Shown here piece by piece: positions 16,402 to 24,915 of a stretch of DNA of 64,000 bases. Position 1 is the stretch's first letter. Each line of letters opens with the position of its first letter. The stretch lies in NCBI GenBank assembly GCA_040510195.1, contig JBEVJK010000115.1:17302-81301 (forward strand), read 5' to 3'. Made by a program: the position numbers and the translations under genes. This DNA is from JBEVJK01 sp040510195 (GTDB lineage Bacteria > Pseudomonadota > Alphaproteobacteria > Rhizobiales > Rhizobiaceae). Under the pieces are notes generated by a model. That model saw only the letters and a program-made list of their open reading frames with translations. It searched no databases and was not told where the DNA came from.

Positions 16402-18483
16402 ATGTTTCTGAACAGGAAGGGCAACAGCCCTGCCGCGGCGGCGCCGCTCAGCGGACCGAACGCACTCACCGGGCGCGGGACCACCACCCACCCACCGGCT
16501 CCGCCGCCCCTGCACGGCGCCTCAGCGGTTGCGTTCGGCGCGATGTCCCTCGTCGACGCCGTGGACGCGGCTGAGCCGGGGCCGCGCCGCGCCCATTACA
16601 AGCTCCTGGAGCGCGTCTTCGACGGGCTGAGCGCCGTCAAGGACGTCCTCGACCGCGCCCCGCCCGCGGGGAGCGTCGGCCAGGCGGAGTTCGCCCAGGC
16701 CCTCTTGAGCGCATTTCAGGGGCTCGATCTGCAGCGGGTGATCCATCAGTTGGCTACGCTGGTTGCCATGAGAGGCGACGTCGACCGCCTCGCCTTGAAC
16801 CAGCTGAAGGATGCGCTGGCTTCCTTTGGCGTCGTGCTGAACGATGCTCGCGCGGCGCTGTCTTTGCCGGAGCCGACGACCGCCGAGCTGACCGACGCGG
16901 TCTCGGCGGCGCTCCAGGAGGCGTCGCCCGGCCTGCAAGGCCAACTGGAGGCCGTGCTCTCTTCGATCGCCGACGTGATGACGGCAAGCCTGGCGGCCGA
17001 CACCGAGGCCTCCTGGATGGTGACCAGCCGCAGCGTCATCGAGGTGCCGGCCAGCGACACCTTGCCCTTGCCCGTCCGCCACGGCATCGAAGGCATGCAG
17101 ACCATCCTCGACAAGGCCCTTCAGGTGAAGGACGAGAAGGGCAACTTCGAAGCATTCATCAAGCTTCGCCGCGACCTTCAGGAATTCGATCTCTTCGAGC
17201 TCGGCCAGGACCTCGCCGACAAGATCGACGTCCGACCCGAAATTCTCCACTTTCTGACCCTGGTGGGAACGACCGGGCGCGTCTGGGACGACCGGCTCGA
17301 CGTGACATGGGTCGAGGATCACTGGGACGCCATCGAAACGGCGATGCAGGGCCTGGCAACGGCGCTCGGCACGGCCGGCGGCACCCCGCCGGCCGCGGCG
17401 ACGACGACGCCAGCCCTCCCAAACGATGCGGACGGCGCCCGGTTCGCGGACCTGCTGTTCCGGCTCGCAGCGAGCCAGGACCGCGACAACCCGAGGCTCC
17501 GACGCATCGCCCAGCGGTTCCTCGAGCCGGGCAGCTGCGCCGAGCTCGGGATAAAGCTCGGCGACAAGGCCAATTCCATCGGCAAGTGGGCGTTCGAGAT
17601 CGAGCGGACATTGGCCACCGGCTCCGAGATCGAAGCCGCTCGCTGCCAACAGAAGCTTGCACTTGAACTCGCGGAAATCGGTTTCATCAGCTGGGACGAT
17701 ATCCTCGGTTCCCCTGCGCCGCCTTCGCAAGGCCATTGGGACGAACTCCTCCGCGTCAAGGCAAAGCGGACCGATTCGAAGGCGGTGGCGCAATTGCTCG
17801 GCGACACCCTCCGCTTGGTGAAGAGCAAAGGCGCCCTTGCCGAGGGCAACGTCTCGAAGGCGGTCACCTATCTCGACCACATGCTTTCCGGCATCGACAT
17901 CGTCGCGGTGGCGGCCGACCCGCTCCTGGCGGGCTTCGACCTGCTCCATCACATCGGACAGCTCGAAGGCGCGGTCGAGCGCGTCAACCAGGCGTATTTG
18001 GCCCCGCCACCCAAAGCCTCCACGGAGCACGCGGACATTTCGCCGATGCAAAACAGCATGCGCCTCGTCCTGCGCGCATTGATGATCGCCGGGATCATCC
18101 CCGAAGAGGTTCTGCCGGCCTTCTTCTCCAGCGACTGGCCTTCCGTTCCCGGCATCGGCTTCGATGCGTATCCGGCACCGCCCCGGACGGGAGCGGATGC
18201 AATGGCGCTGGTTGCCTATGCGGTTGGGTTGGGGGGTCTCGATCCCGACATCCCGGAATTCGTCGCCCAGTGGATCGGCCCGCCGGACGAAACAGTGCTC
18301 GAGCATTGGAGCTCAGCGCTGGAAAAGCTCCAGGCCGCCATCCTGTTTGCCCGGAGTTCCGCCCGGCCTCTCGATCACGAGCACGCGTTGCTGGACGCGA
18401 TCGAGGACCTTATGGAGGTCCTGGTGCCGGGCTTCCGGAGCCGGACGAATTTCGAATGGATTGCAAAGCGGGGGCGACACTAG
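16402..18483 (+). CDS. Unknown protein B of a tandem paralogous pair
   Basis: A 693-residue paralog of the preceding gene, 22 bases downstream, so almost surely co-transcribed. It starts MFLNRKGN after GGGAG; a GTG five codons earlier is possible. The same plan is visible: a proline-rich N-terminus to about residue 60, then helical blocks. Over the block YKLLERVFDG...NDARAAL I count 59 of 88 residues identical to protein A. A second shared block near the C-terminus contains PEEV-PAF-S-DWPSVPGI-FD. There is no known catalytic motif, signal peptide or membrane helix. Function unknown. Confidence 0.85.
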   Translation: MFLNRKGNSPAAAAPLSGPNALTGRGTTTHPPAPPPLHGASAVAFGAMSLVDAVDAAEPGPRRAHYKLLERVFDGLSAVKDVLDRAPPAGSVGQAEFAQALLSAFQGLDLQRVIHQLATLVAMRGDVDRLALNQLKDALASFGVVLNDARAALSLPEPTTAELTDAVSAALQEASPGLQGQLEAVLSSIADVMTASLAADTEASWMVTSRSVIEVPASDTLPLPVRHGIEGMQTILDKALQVKDEKGNFEAFIKLRRDLQEFDLFELGQDLADKIDVRPEILHFLTLVGTTGRVWDDRLDVTWVEDHWDAIETAMQGLATALGTAGGTPPAAATTTPALPNDADGARFADLLFRLAASQDRDNPRLRRIAQRFLEPGSCAELGIKLGDKANSIGKWAFEIERTLATGSEIEAARCQQKLALELAEIGFISWDDILGSPAPPSQGHWDELLRVKAKRTDSKAVAQLLGDTLRLVKSKGALAEGNVSKAVTYLDHMLSGIDIVAVAADPLLAGFDLLHHIGQLEGAVERVNQAYLAPPPKASTEHADISPMQNSMRLVLRALMIAGIIPEEVLPAFFSSDWPSVPGIGFDAYPAPPRTGADAMALVAYAVGLGGLDPDIPEFVAQWIGPPDETVLEHWSSALEKLQAAILFARSSARPLDHEHALLDAIEDLMEVLVPGFRSRTNFEWIAKRGRH

Positions 18484-18506
18484 GGCCTGACCGGCAGAAC
18501 CGCCGC

Positions 18507-18800
18507 TCAGTCCTTCTTCCGGTCGGCGTGGCCGAGGCTGCGCCCCGGATCGACCACGTCGCGCACCCGCTGCTTGAGCGCGGCGGCGTCGGGAAAGCCG
18601 CCGTCGCGCTTGCGGTCCCACACCGTCTCGCCGTCGCAGGCAATGGTGAAGACGCCGCCGGTGCCCGGCACGAGCGTTACCTCGCCAAGCTCGGTCCCGA
18701 AGGTCGACAAGAGCTCCTGGGCCATCCAGGCGGCGCGCAGCAACCAATGGCACTGGGTGCAATAGGTGATGCGGATCGACGGCTTTCCGGCCTCGTCCAT
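18507..18800 (-). CDS. Rdx/SelW-family thioredoxin-like protein with CxxC
   Basis: A 97-residue protein of the Rdx (SelT/SelW/SelH) family: a short thioredoxin-like fold with the redox motif CTQC at residues 14-17, where selenoproteins of the family have CxxU. Further matches are LLRAAWMAQELL and the GGVFTI and VWDRKRDGGFPDAA strands. It is a non-seleno bacterial member, presumably a small cytoplasmic thiol oxidoreductase. The gene sits 6 bases downstream of yebC on the same strand, so the two are probably co-transcribed. Confidence 0.9.
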   Translation of the reverse strand: MDEAGKPSIRITYCTQCHWLLRAAWMAQELLSTFGTELGEVTLVPGTGGVFTIACDGETVWDRKRDGGFPDAAALKQRVRDVVDPGRSLGHADRKKD

Positions 18801-18806
18801 GGCGGC

Positions 18807-19556
18807 TCAGGCGGCGCTCAGCTTCGCCATCGTCTCGTCGTCGACCTCGAAATTGGCGTAGACGGTCTGCACGTCGTCGTCATCCTCGAGGGTGGCGACC
18901 AGCTTCATCAGCGACTGCGCGCGCTCCTCGTCGACCGGGACATTCGTCTGCGGGCGCCAGATGACCTTGACGGACTCCGCCTCGCCGAGCGCCGATTCGA
19001 GCGCCTTGGAGACCTCGCCGATCGACTCGAAGGCGCAGGTGATGACATGGCTCTCCTCGTCCGAATCGACGTCGTCGGCGCCGGCCTCGATCGCCGCATC
19101 CATCACCGTGTCCGCGCTGCCGGCCTTTGCCGGGTAGAGGATCTCGCCGACCCTGTCCCACAGGAAGGACACCGAGCCCGTCTCGCCCATCGCTCCGCCG
19201 GCCTTCGTGAAGGCCGCCCTGACGTTGGACGCCGTACGGTTGCGGTTGTCGGTCAGCGCCTCGACGATCACCGCCACGCCACCCGGCCCGTAGCCTTCGT
19301 AACGCACCTCCTCGTAATTCTCGGCATCGCCGCCCGTCGCCTTGTTGATGGCGCGCTGGATGTTGTCCTTCGGCATCGACTCGGCCCTGGCGTTCTGCAC
19401 CGCCAGCCTCAGCCGCGGATTCATTGCCGGATCGGGCATGCCTTGCTTGGCGGCCACGGTGATCTCGCGCGCCAGCTTGGAGAAGACCTTGGAGCGCACC
19501 GCGTCCTGGCGGCCCTTGCGGTGCATGATGTTCTTGAACTGAGAATGGCCGGCCAT
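18807..19556 (-). CDS. yebC: YebC/PmpR family protein (TACO1-like)
   Basis: A 249-residue YebC-family protein, three-domain fold, starting MAGHSQFKNIMHRKGRQDA, the diagnostic N-terminus. Family members have been reported both as DNA-binding regulators (PmpR) and, for TACO1/YebC, as factors helping ribosomes through difficult sequences. The longer open frame to 19622 lacks family similarity. In many bacteria yebC precedes ruvC; here the following gene is the Rdx protein. A purine-rich site (GAAGGGG) lies upstream. Confidence 0.95.
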   Translation of the reverse strand: MAGHSQFKNIMHRKGRQDAVRSKVFSKLAREITVAAKQGMPDPAMNPRLRLAVQNARAESMPKDNIQRAINKATGGDAENYEEVRYEGYGPGGVAVIVEALTDNRNRTASNVRAAFTKAGGAMGETGSVSFLWDRVGEILYPAKAGSADTVMDAAIEAGADDVDSDEESHVITCAFESIGEVSKALESALGEAESVKVIWRPQTNVPVDEERAQSLMKLVATLEDDDDVQTVYANFEVDDETMAKLSAA

Positions 19557-19719
19557 GGCACCCCTTCGCGCGAAAGATCCTGCTGTCCAGAATGGCGGGC
19601 TATATAGATAAATCGCCGGCAAACGTCCAGCCGGACGGGGCGCTCGCGAAAACGTGACCCCTCGGGCGCCGGCGCCGCCGCCATACTTCGCATTGCAACT
19701 CCACGCCGGAGGAATGTCG

Positions 19720-20532
19720 ATGCGTGCCGCCTTCCGCCTCGTTCTTGCCGCCGCCGCCCTGCTCCTGGCGGGAGGCGCCGCGCTTGCCCAGGACGATCCG
19801 GTGGCGAGCCGCTGCCTGGCGGTCGCCGAGAGCCTGCCCGACGTGACCTACGTCGCCGCCGAGCCCGTCGCCACCACCGCGGAGGGCGACGAGGTCCGCA
19901 TCGCCTATGCCGGCCACTCGACCTACGTCATCGAGACGCCCGCCGGGGTGCGCATCGCCACCGATTACAGCGGCGTCTATGGCAGCGACCCGCTGCCGCG
20001 CGTCGTCACCATGAACAAGGCCCACCGCACGCACTACACCGAACTGCCCGACCCGGGCATCGAATATGTGCTGCGCGGCTGGAACCCGGCGGGTGGCCCG
20101 GCCCGGCACGCCTTGACGGTCGACGATGTCTATATCCGCAACGTGCCGACCGACATCCGCCATTTCGGCCAGATGGAGCGCGACGGCAATTCCATCTTCA
20201 TCTTCGAGGTCGCCGGCCTTTGCATCGGCCATCTCGGTCATCTGCATCATCATCTGGAGGATGCGCACTACGCCTCCATCGGCCGGCTGGACGTCGTCAT
20301 GGTGCCGATCGACGGCGGCATGACGCTGTCGCTGCCCGCCATGTCGGAGATTGCGTCGCGCCTGCGGTCCTCGATCGTCCTGCCGATGCACCGGCACGCC
20401 ACGCAGATCGGCGAGTTCACCGGCCAGATGGGCGATGCCTTCGCGGTCGAGTTTCGCGAGGGCCGGTCGATGACGGTGTCGCTGAAGACGCTGCCGTCCC
20501 GCCCGACCATCGTCGTGCTCGACGGGGTCTGA
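19720..20532 (+). CDS. Exported metallo-beta-lactamase-fold protein with altered metal motif
   Basis: A 270-residue protein with a signal peptide (about 1-23, ending GAALA) and a UlaG/PF13483-like metallo-beta-lactamase fold: AYAGHSTYVIETPAGVRIAT, then GLCIGHLGHLHHHL and LPMHRHATQIGEF. The usual HxHxDH signature after the VT strand instead reads NKAHRTHYTE, so the first histidine and the aspartate are replaced. It may bind metal differently or lack hydrolase activity. GGAGG ends seven bases before the ATG at 19720 but only one base before the ATG at 19714, so I use 19720. Stands alone, divergent from yebC. Confidence 0.82.
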   Translation: MRAAFRLVLAAAALLLAGGAALAQDDPVASRCLAVAESLPDVTYVAAEPVATTAEGDEVRIAYAGHSTYVIETPAGVRIATDYSGVYGSDPLPRVVTMNKAHRTHYTELPDPGIEYVLRGWNPAGGPARHALTVDDVYIRNVPTDIRHFGQMERDGNSIFIFEVAGLCIGHLGHLHHHLEDAHYASIGRLDVVMVPIDGGMTLSLPAMSEIASRLRSSIVLPMHRHATQIGEFTGQMGDAFAVEFREGRSMTVSLKTLPSRPTIVVLDGV

Positions 20533-20543
20533 GCCTCACCCGG

Positions 20544-21311
20544 TCAGTGGACGTCGCTGCCCTGTCCCCGCGCCACCTTGCGCCGGCGGGCCAGCATGTT
20601 CAGCCCCTCGACCAGCGCAGAGAAGCCCATCGCCGCGTAGATATAGCCCTTGGGCACGTGGTAGCCCATGCCGTCGGCGATCAGCGTCATGCCGATCATC
20701 AGCAGGAAGCCCAGCGCCAGCATGACGATGGTCGGGTTCCTCTCGATGAAGTTGGCGAGCGGATTGGCCGCCAGCATCATCGCACTGACGGCGACGATGA
20801 CGGCGATGTACATGATGGCGATCTCATCCGTCATGCCGACGGCCGTGATGATGGAATCGATCGAGAAGACCAGGTCGAGCAGCAGGATCTGGAAGATCGC
20901 CGCGCCCAGCGTGAGCTGCGCCGCCTGGCCGACCAGCGTGTCCTTGTGATCCTCCGGGTCGACGGTGTGGTGGATCTCCTTGGTGGCCTTCCAGACCAGG
21001 AACAGGCCGCCGGCGATCAGGATCAGGTCGCGCCACGAGAAGCCGTGGCCAAACAGCGTGAAGATCGGCGTGGTGAGCTGGACGATGATGGAAATGGTGG
21101 CGAGCAGCGCCAGCCGCATGATCAGCGCCGCGCCGATGCCGAGCCTGCGGGCCCGCGATTGCTGCTCCTTGGGCAGTTTGTTGGTGAGGATCGAGATGAA
21201 GATCAGATTGTCGATGCCGAGCACCACCTCGAGCACGACGAGCGTCAGCAGCGCTACCCAGGCGGTGGGGTCAGAGACGAAGGAGAAATGGGGGGCCAGT
21301 ACCTCGACCAT
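20544..21311 (-). CDS. TerC-family integral membrane protein
   Basis: A 255-residue protein with seven predicted helices of the TerC (YkoY/Alx) family. Conserved acidic segments LEVVLGIDNLIFISIL near the N-terminus and LDLVFSIDSIITAVGM in the second half carry the family's membrane-embedded aspartates. Family members are linked to manganese efflux or metal loading of exported enzymes, and to tellurite resistance in ter operons, which are absent here. It is the last gene of a minus-strand run (cyclo-ligase, YmdB, TerC). Confidence 0.92.
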   Translation of the reverse strand: MVEVLAPHFSFVSDPTAWVALLTLVVLEVVLGIDNLIFISILTNKLPKEQQSRARRLGIGAALIMRLALLATISIIVQLTTPIFTLFGHGFSWRDLILIAGGLFLVWKATKEIHHTVDPEDHKDTLVGQAAQLTLGAAIFQILLLDLVFSIDSIITAVGMTDEIAIMYIAVIVAVSAMMLAANPLANFIERNPTIVMLALGFLLMIGMTLIADGMGYHVPKGYIYAAMGFSALVEGLNMLARRRKVARGQGSDVH

Positions 21312-21380
21312 CGATCAGTTCACGCTCCTTGCCTCGTCAGGGAACGCCAGAGTTAGGTTGCCGCAGTGGAACCGTCAATG

Positions 21381-22205
21381 TCAGCGCCAGAAAGCGGGCA
21401 CCGTCTCCTCCAGCCGCGGCCCCAGTCTGAGCGGCGCGATCCGCTCGGCAAGGCCGGTTCGGTCGGAGATGTCGACACCCACGCCGCAGATTGTCGCAGG
21501 CCCTGCCGCCGCCTCGAACCGTCCCTTCGGCACCTTGGACAGGAAGCGGTTGAGCGGCTCCTCCTTGTCCATGCCGAGCGACGAATCATAGTCGCCGCAC
21601 ATGCCGGCGTCGGTGATGTAGGCGGTGCCGCCGTTGAGGATCTGGTGATCGGCCGTCGGCTGGTGGGTGTGGGTCCCCACCACCAGGCTGGCTCGCCCGT
21701 CGACGAAATGCGCGAAGCACACCTTCTCGCTGGTCGCCTCGGCGTGGAAGTCGATGACCGCCGCGTCGGCCTGCTCGCCGAGCGGACAGGCCGCCAGCTC
21801 TCGCTCGCCCGCCTGGAACGGGTCGTCGAGCTCCGGATGCATGAAGACGCGGCCCATGATGTTGGCGACCAGCACGCGGGCGCCGTTGCGCGCCAGGTAG
21901 ACGCCGGCGCCGCGCCCCGGCGTGCCGGCCGGAAAGTTCGCCGGCCTCAGGAAGCGCGGCTCCCGCGGCGCGAAATCCAGCGCCTCGCGCTGGTCCCACA
22001 CATGGTTGCCCGTGGTCACCACGTCGGCGCCGGCGGCGAGCGTCTCGCGCAGGATCTCTTCCGTGATGCCGAAGCCGCCCGCCGCGTTCTCGCCGTTGAC
22101 GATGGCGAAGTCGAGCTTGAGCTCGGCAATCAGCCCCGGCAACCGTTCCCACACTGCCGTCCGCCCGGTCCTGCCCACCATGTCGCCCAGGAAAAGAAGT
22201 CGCAT
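21381..22205 (-). CDS. YmdB-family metallophosphoesterase
   Basis: A 274-residue member of the YmdB/TIGR00282 family, calcineurin-like phosphoesterases with a di-iron centre; YmdB of Bacillus hydrolyses 2',3'-cyclic AMP. Metal ligands can be read: Asp8 (FLGD), Glu39/Asn40 (NGENAAGG), Asn67/His68 (TGNHVW), His154 (DFHAEATSEK), His179 and His181 (GTHTHQPT). Length is normal. It follows the cyclo-ligase gene with an 83-base gap on the same strand, a neighbour pair common in Rhizobiales. Confidence 0.93.
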   Translation of the reverse strand: MRLLFLGDMVGRTGRTAVWERLPGLIAELKLDFAIVNGENAAGGFGITEEILRETLAAGADVVTTGNHVWDQREALDFAPREPRFLRPANFPAGTPGRGAGVYLARNGARVLVANIMGRVFMHPELDDPFQAGERELAACPLGEQADAAVIDFHAEATSEKVCFAHFVDGRASLVVGTHTHQPTADHQILNGGTAYITDAGMCGDYDSSLGMDKEEPLNRFLSKVPKGRFEAAAGPATICGVGVDISDRTGLAERIAPLRLGPRLEETVPAFWR

Positions 22206-22288
22206 GCGCCGTTGCCTCTGAGGAGTGCCATGTTCCCCGGCGGCGGCAGCCCGGTCAAGCCGGCCATCCGGCGCCGCGCGATGCGCCG

Positions 22289-22876
22289 CTAGCCGTCCAG
22301 CGGAAAGCGGTCGAGGCCGCGCTCCGACAGCAGCTCCGGCAGCAGGACGTCGTGCGGCTCGTCCGGCACCTCCTCGACCTGCTGGCAGCCGAACGCGACG
22401 CCGATCAGCCGCGGCGCCCGCCCCTTCTCCTGCAGCCGGGAGATCGCCCGGTCGTAATAGCCGGCGCCGTAGCCGATGCGGTGGCCGCGCGCGTCGAAGG
22501 CGGCGAGCGGCACCAGCATGATGTCGGGGTCGAGCATGGCCGCCTCCTCGCCGGGGCCGGCGGTGCCGAACCCCATCTCCACCAGCGCCGCGCCGCGCAC
22601 CAGCTCGCGGAACACGATCGTCGCCTTGTCGAGGATGGCCGGCAGGCAGAGACGGGCGCCCTTTTCGCGCAGCGCGAACATCAGCGGCCTGACGTCGACC
22701 TCCGAGCGCAGCGGCCAGAAGCCCGAGATCACCTGGCCGGGCACGAAGTCGATTTCCCGCTCGGCCGTCTCGGCCATCTCCAGCGCGGCCTCGACCCGCC
22801 AGAACGGGTCGAGCGCGTCGCGGCGGGCGAGCGCTTGCTGGCGAAGCTGGCGTTTGAGCGTGCGGTGATCGGCCAT
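22289..22876 (-). CDS. 5-formyltetrahydrofolate cyclo-ligase
   Basis: A 195-residue enzyme (MTHFS, YgfA/Fau) converting 5-formyl-THF to 5,10-methenyl-THF with ATP. The diagnostic C-terminal motif GYGAGYYDRAI is present, preceded by MLVPLAAFDARGHRIG, and the N-terminus has LRQQALARRDAL. An ATG 30 bases upstream (22906) is possible, but it would fall inside the 3' helix of the 6S RNA. No clear Shine-Dalgarno precedes either start. The 6S RNA-ygfA linkage is ancient and conserved in proteobacteria. Confidence 0.93.
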   Translation of the reverse strand: MADHRTLKRQLRQQALARRDALDPFWRVEAALEMAETAEREIDFVPGQVISGFWPLRSEVDVRPLMFALREKGARLCLPAILDKATIVFRELVRGAALVEMGFGTAGPGEEAAMLDPDIMLVPLAAFDARGHRIGYGAGYYDRAISRLQEKGRAPRLIGVAFGCQQVEEVPDEPHDVLLPELLSERGLDRFPLDG

Positions 22877-22904
22877 GCTGACGGGCTGAGGAAGGGTGCG
22901 ATCC

Positions 22905-23052
22905 ATGACGACCGGTGGAGAAGTCGATCCCGGGAACCTACAAAGTAGGTGGGCGCCGTATGAAGAAGCCCACGGGCCTCCCCAGGAACAGCTCCCTCGA
23001 GATCGATAAGGCCCCGGGGATATGTCTCTCCTGCCGGGAAGCACAGACCGCA
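22905..23052 (-). ncRNA. ssrS: 6S RNA
   Basis: The gap between rppH and the cyclo-ligase gene reads, on the minus strand, as an alphaproteobacterial 6S RNA, which binds sigma70-RNA polymerase by mimicking an open promoter. Recognisable are GGCCCGTGGGCTTCTTCAT, the small hairpin CACCTACTTTGTAGGTT and the 3' CCCGGGATCGACTTC. A closing helix can be drawn: CCGG and GGAGA (23037-23034, 23031-23027) with TCTCC and CCGG (22921-22917, 22915-22912). Ends are approximate, the 5' end being inferred from the promoter. Confidence 0.88.
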
Positions 23053-23058
23053 AACCGA

Positions 23059-23087
23059 ATATAGGGTGCCGCCTGCCGTCTGGCCAG
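23059..23087 (-). promoter_or_regulatory. Promoter of the 6S RNA gene
   Basis: On the minus strand CTATAT (23064-23059) lies 17 bases downstream of CTGGCC (23087-23082). CTATAT is a typical alphaproteobacterial -10. Transcription would start near 23052, matching the expected RNA end. Confidence 0.6.
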
Positions 23088-23109
23088 CGCTTTCGCCGAG
23101 GCGCGGACC

Positions 23110-23628
23110 TCAGGCCGCGAGATGGCCGAACGCGGCGATGACCTTGTCGTAGATGCCGCGCTTGAACGGCACGATCAGCCCGGGCAGGTCGCCCATCGGC
23201 TTCCACGACCAGCGGTCGAACTCCGCCTTGTGACCTTCAGGCGGCGGGTTGACGCGGATCTCCCGCTCGTCGCCGTGGAAGCGGAAGGCAAACCACTTTT
23301 GCGTCTGACCCCGGTAGCGCCCCTTCCACACCGTTCCCACGAGCTCGGGAGGCAGATCGTAGTCGATCCATCCGGGCGCTTCGGCAAGCAGCTTCAGACT
23401 CTCCATGCCGGTCTCCTCGTAGAGCTCGCGCTTCGCGGTTGCGATCGGCTCCTCCCCTTCGTCGATCCCACCCTGCGGCATCTGCCAAAGCTGCTCCGAG
23501 CCGGCCGTCTCGTTGCCGGGCTTGGCGATGCGGTGCCCCACCCACACCAGTCCGGCGCCGTTCAGCACCATCATGCCTACGCAGGGGCGGTAGGGCAGCG
23601 AGCGGGGGTCGGCGTGCTTCTTGGCCAT
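23110..23628 (-). CDS. rppH: RNA pyrophosphohydrolase
   Basis: A 172-residue Nudix hydrolase that removes pyrophosphate from mRNA 5' ends and so triggers decay. It begins with the RppH-type YRPCVGMMVLN and WQMPQGGIDEGE, and the Nudix box (residues ~53-75) contains REL-EETG intact. The end WKPMGDLPGLIVPFKRGIY is typical of RppH rather than other Nudix enzymes. It lies 3 bases after the YibQ-type gene in the ctpA operon, and directly upstream of the 6S RNA promoter. Confidence 0.95.
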   Translation of the reverse strand: MAKKHADPRSLPYRPCVGMMVLNGAGLVWVGHRIAKPGNETAGSEQLWQMPQGGIDEGEEPIATAKRELYEETGMESLKLLAEAPGWIDYDLPPELVGTVWKGRYRGQTQKWFAFRFHGDEREIRVNPPPEGHKAEFDRWSWKPMGDLPGLIVPFKRGIYDKVIAAFGHLAA

Positions 23629-23631
23629 CGC

Positions 23632-24801
23632 TCAGCCGCGTTCCGGATCGTTGGCCAGCGCCGAGACGGGCACGATCTCGACGCCGCGCTTCTTGGCCTC
23701 GTTGACCCAGCCTGTCACCGCGTCGATGGTGACGTCGAAGGCCGAGCCGGTGCCCAGCGCGAAGCCCTTGGCGCGCGCCGTCCGCTCCAGTTCGTCCAGC
23801 TTCTTCAGGATCTCGCCGCGCTCGCGCACGCCGTCGATGGCGGTGTCCGCCGCGGCGAAGGGCACGCCGTTCTTCAGCGCCTGCGCCTCCGCCTGGCTGC
23901 GCCCCGAGCTCCCGTCGTCGAGATAGAGCAGCCCGCGCTTGCCGAGGTCGCTCATCACCGGCGCCAGCGCCTCGGCATCGCCGGAGAAGCGGGCACCCAT
24001 GTAGTTCATCACGCCCGTGTAGTTGGTGGTCCGCGACAGCACCCAGTGCAGCCGGTCGATATTCTCCTCCGGGCTTGCCTCGACCGTCAGCGTGTTGCGG
24101 CCGGGATCGACGGTGGGATAGTCGAACGGCTCGAGCGGCAGCTGCAGCACGATCTCGTGACCCTTCCGCCGCGCTTCCTGCATCCAGCGGGTGATGCTGT
24201 TGCCCTGCGGCGCAAAGCCGAGCGTCACCTCGGCCGGCAGCTTGCGGATGGCGTCCTGGGTGCCCGTCTGCGACACGGCGAGCCCGCCGATCACCAGGGC
24301 GACGCGGGCGCCTCGGGCGCCCGACCAGGGCCGCGCGTAGACGTCGAAGGGCCGCCGGCCGTCGGCCGCACGCACCGGCAGCAATCCGTCCGGCCCGTCC
24401 TCGACCAGCGCCCGGTCCGGCAAATGCGCGACGCGCAGGTTCTGGCCGACCGCCGCCGGGTCGTGGATCACCAGCACGGAGTTGCCCGCGCCTTCGCCGC
24501 CCGAACCGAGGTGGACGATCGACGCGCTGTCCTTGGCTTGCGGCGCAACGGCGGCAGCCTTGGGCGTTTGGGGGTCGGCCTTGGGCTTGGCGGCGGCCGG
24601 CGCCTCGGCCACCGCGGGCGGCGGCCGCTCGAACGGGCGGTCCCGAAGCGCGATCGCCGCCGACGCCCCGATCAGCGCCAGCAGAGCGAATGCCGTGCCG
24701 GCGGACTTGCGGCTCGGCCATCGCGGAAGGCGGCGTCTTGGGCGCCCGGCAGTGTCGGTGAGGCCCAGCGGCCGGTCGATGTCCTTCAGCGGTAGCGTCA
24801 C
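23632..24801 (-). CDS. Divergent polysaccharide deacetylase family protein (YibQ type)
   Basis: A 389-residue protein with an N-terminal membrane anchor (about 30-50), a proline/alanine-rich linker, and a C-terminal NodB-like domain of the divergent polysaccharide deacetylase family (PF04748): VALVIGGLAVS, ITRWMQEARRKGHEIVLQLP, LEPFDYPTVDPG and GLLYLDDGSS. Periplasmic; real substrate unknown. The usual Asp-Asp at the first motif is Gly-Gly, so catalysis is doubtful. I chose the GTG at 24801 (VTLPLKDIDRPLGL), 11 bases after GAGGA; a start at 24870 is possible. Sits between ctpA and rppH, the standard Rhizobiales order. Confidence 0.88.
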   Translation of the reverse strand: MTLPLKDIDRPLGLTDTAGRPRRRLPRWPSRKSAGTAFALLALIGASAAIALRDRPFERPPPAVAEAPAAAKPKADPQTPKAAAVAPQAKDSASIVHLGSGGEGAGNSVLVIHDPAAVGQNLRVAHLPDRALVEDGPDGLLPVRAADGRRPFDVYARPWSGARGARVALVIGGLAVSQTGTQDAIRKLPAEVTLGFAPQGNSITRWMQEARRKGHEIVLQLPLEPFDYPTVDPGRNTLTVEASPEENIDRLHWVLSRTTNYTGVMNYMGARFSGDAEALAPVMSDLGKRGLLYLDDGSSGRSQAEAQALKNGVPFAAADTAIDGVRERGEILKKLDELERTARAKGFALGTGSAFDVTIDAVTGWVNEAKKRGVEIVPVSALANDPERG

Positions 24802-24915
24802 GCCCGCATCCTCATTGCGGGTGCCTCTGGCAGCGCCGCGGACCGGGAGACCCGGTCCGGCGGTTCGCACTGCCTACGCTGCGGCGGGAGCCCGTTCCCC
24901 GGCCGCCAAGAACGC

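Noticed and set aside
16387..16402. GTG start for the second unknown paralog
   Set aside because: The ATG at 16402 has GGGAG at proper distance and restores the shared MFL-NRKGN start.
21312..21380. Manganese (yybP-ykoY) riboswitch before terC
   Set aside because: The 69-base gap is too short and lacks the conserved loop sequences.
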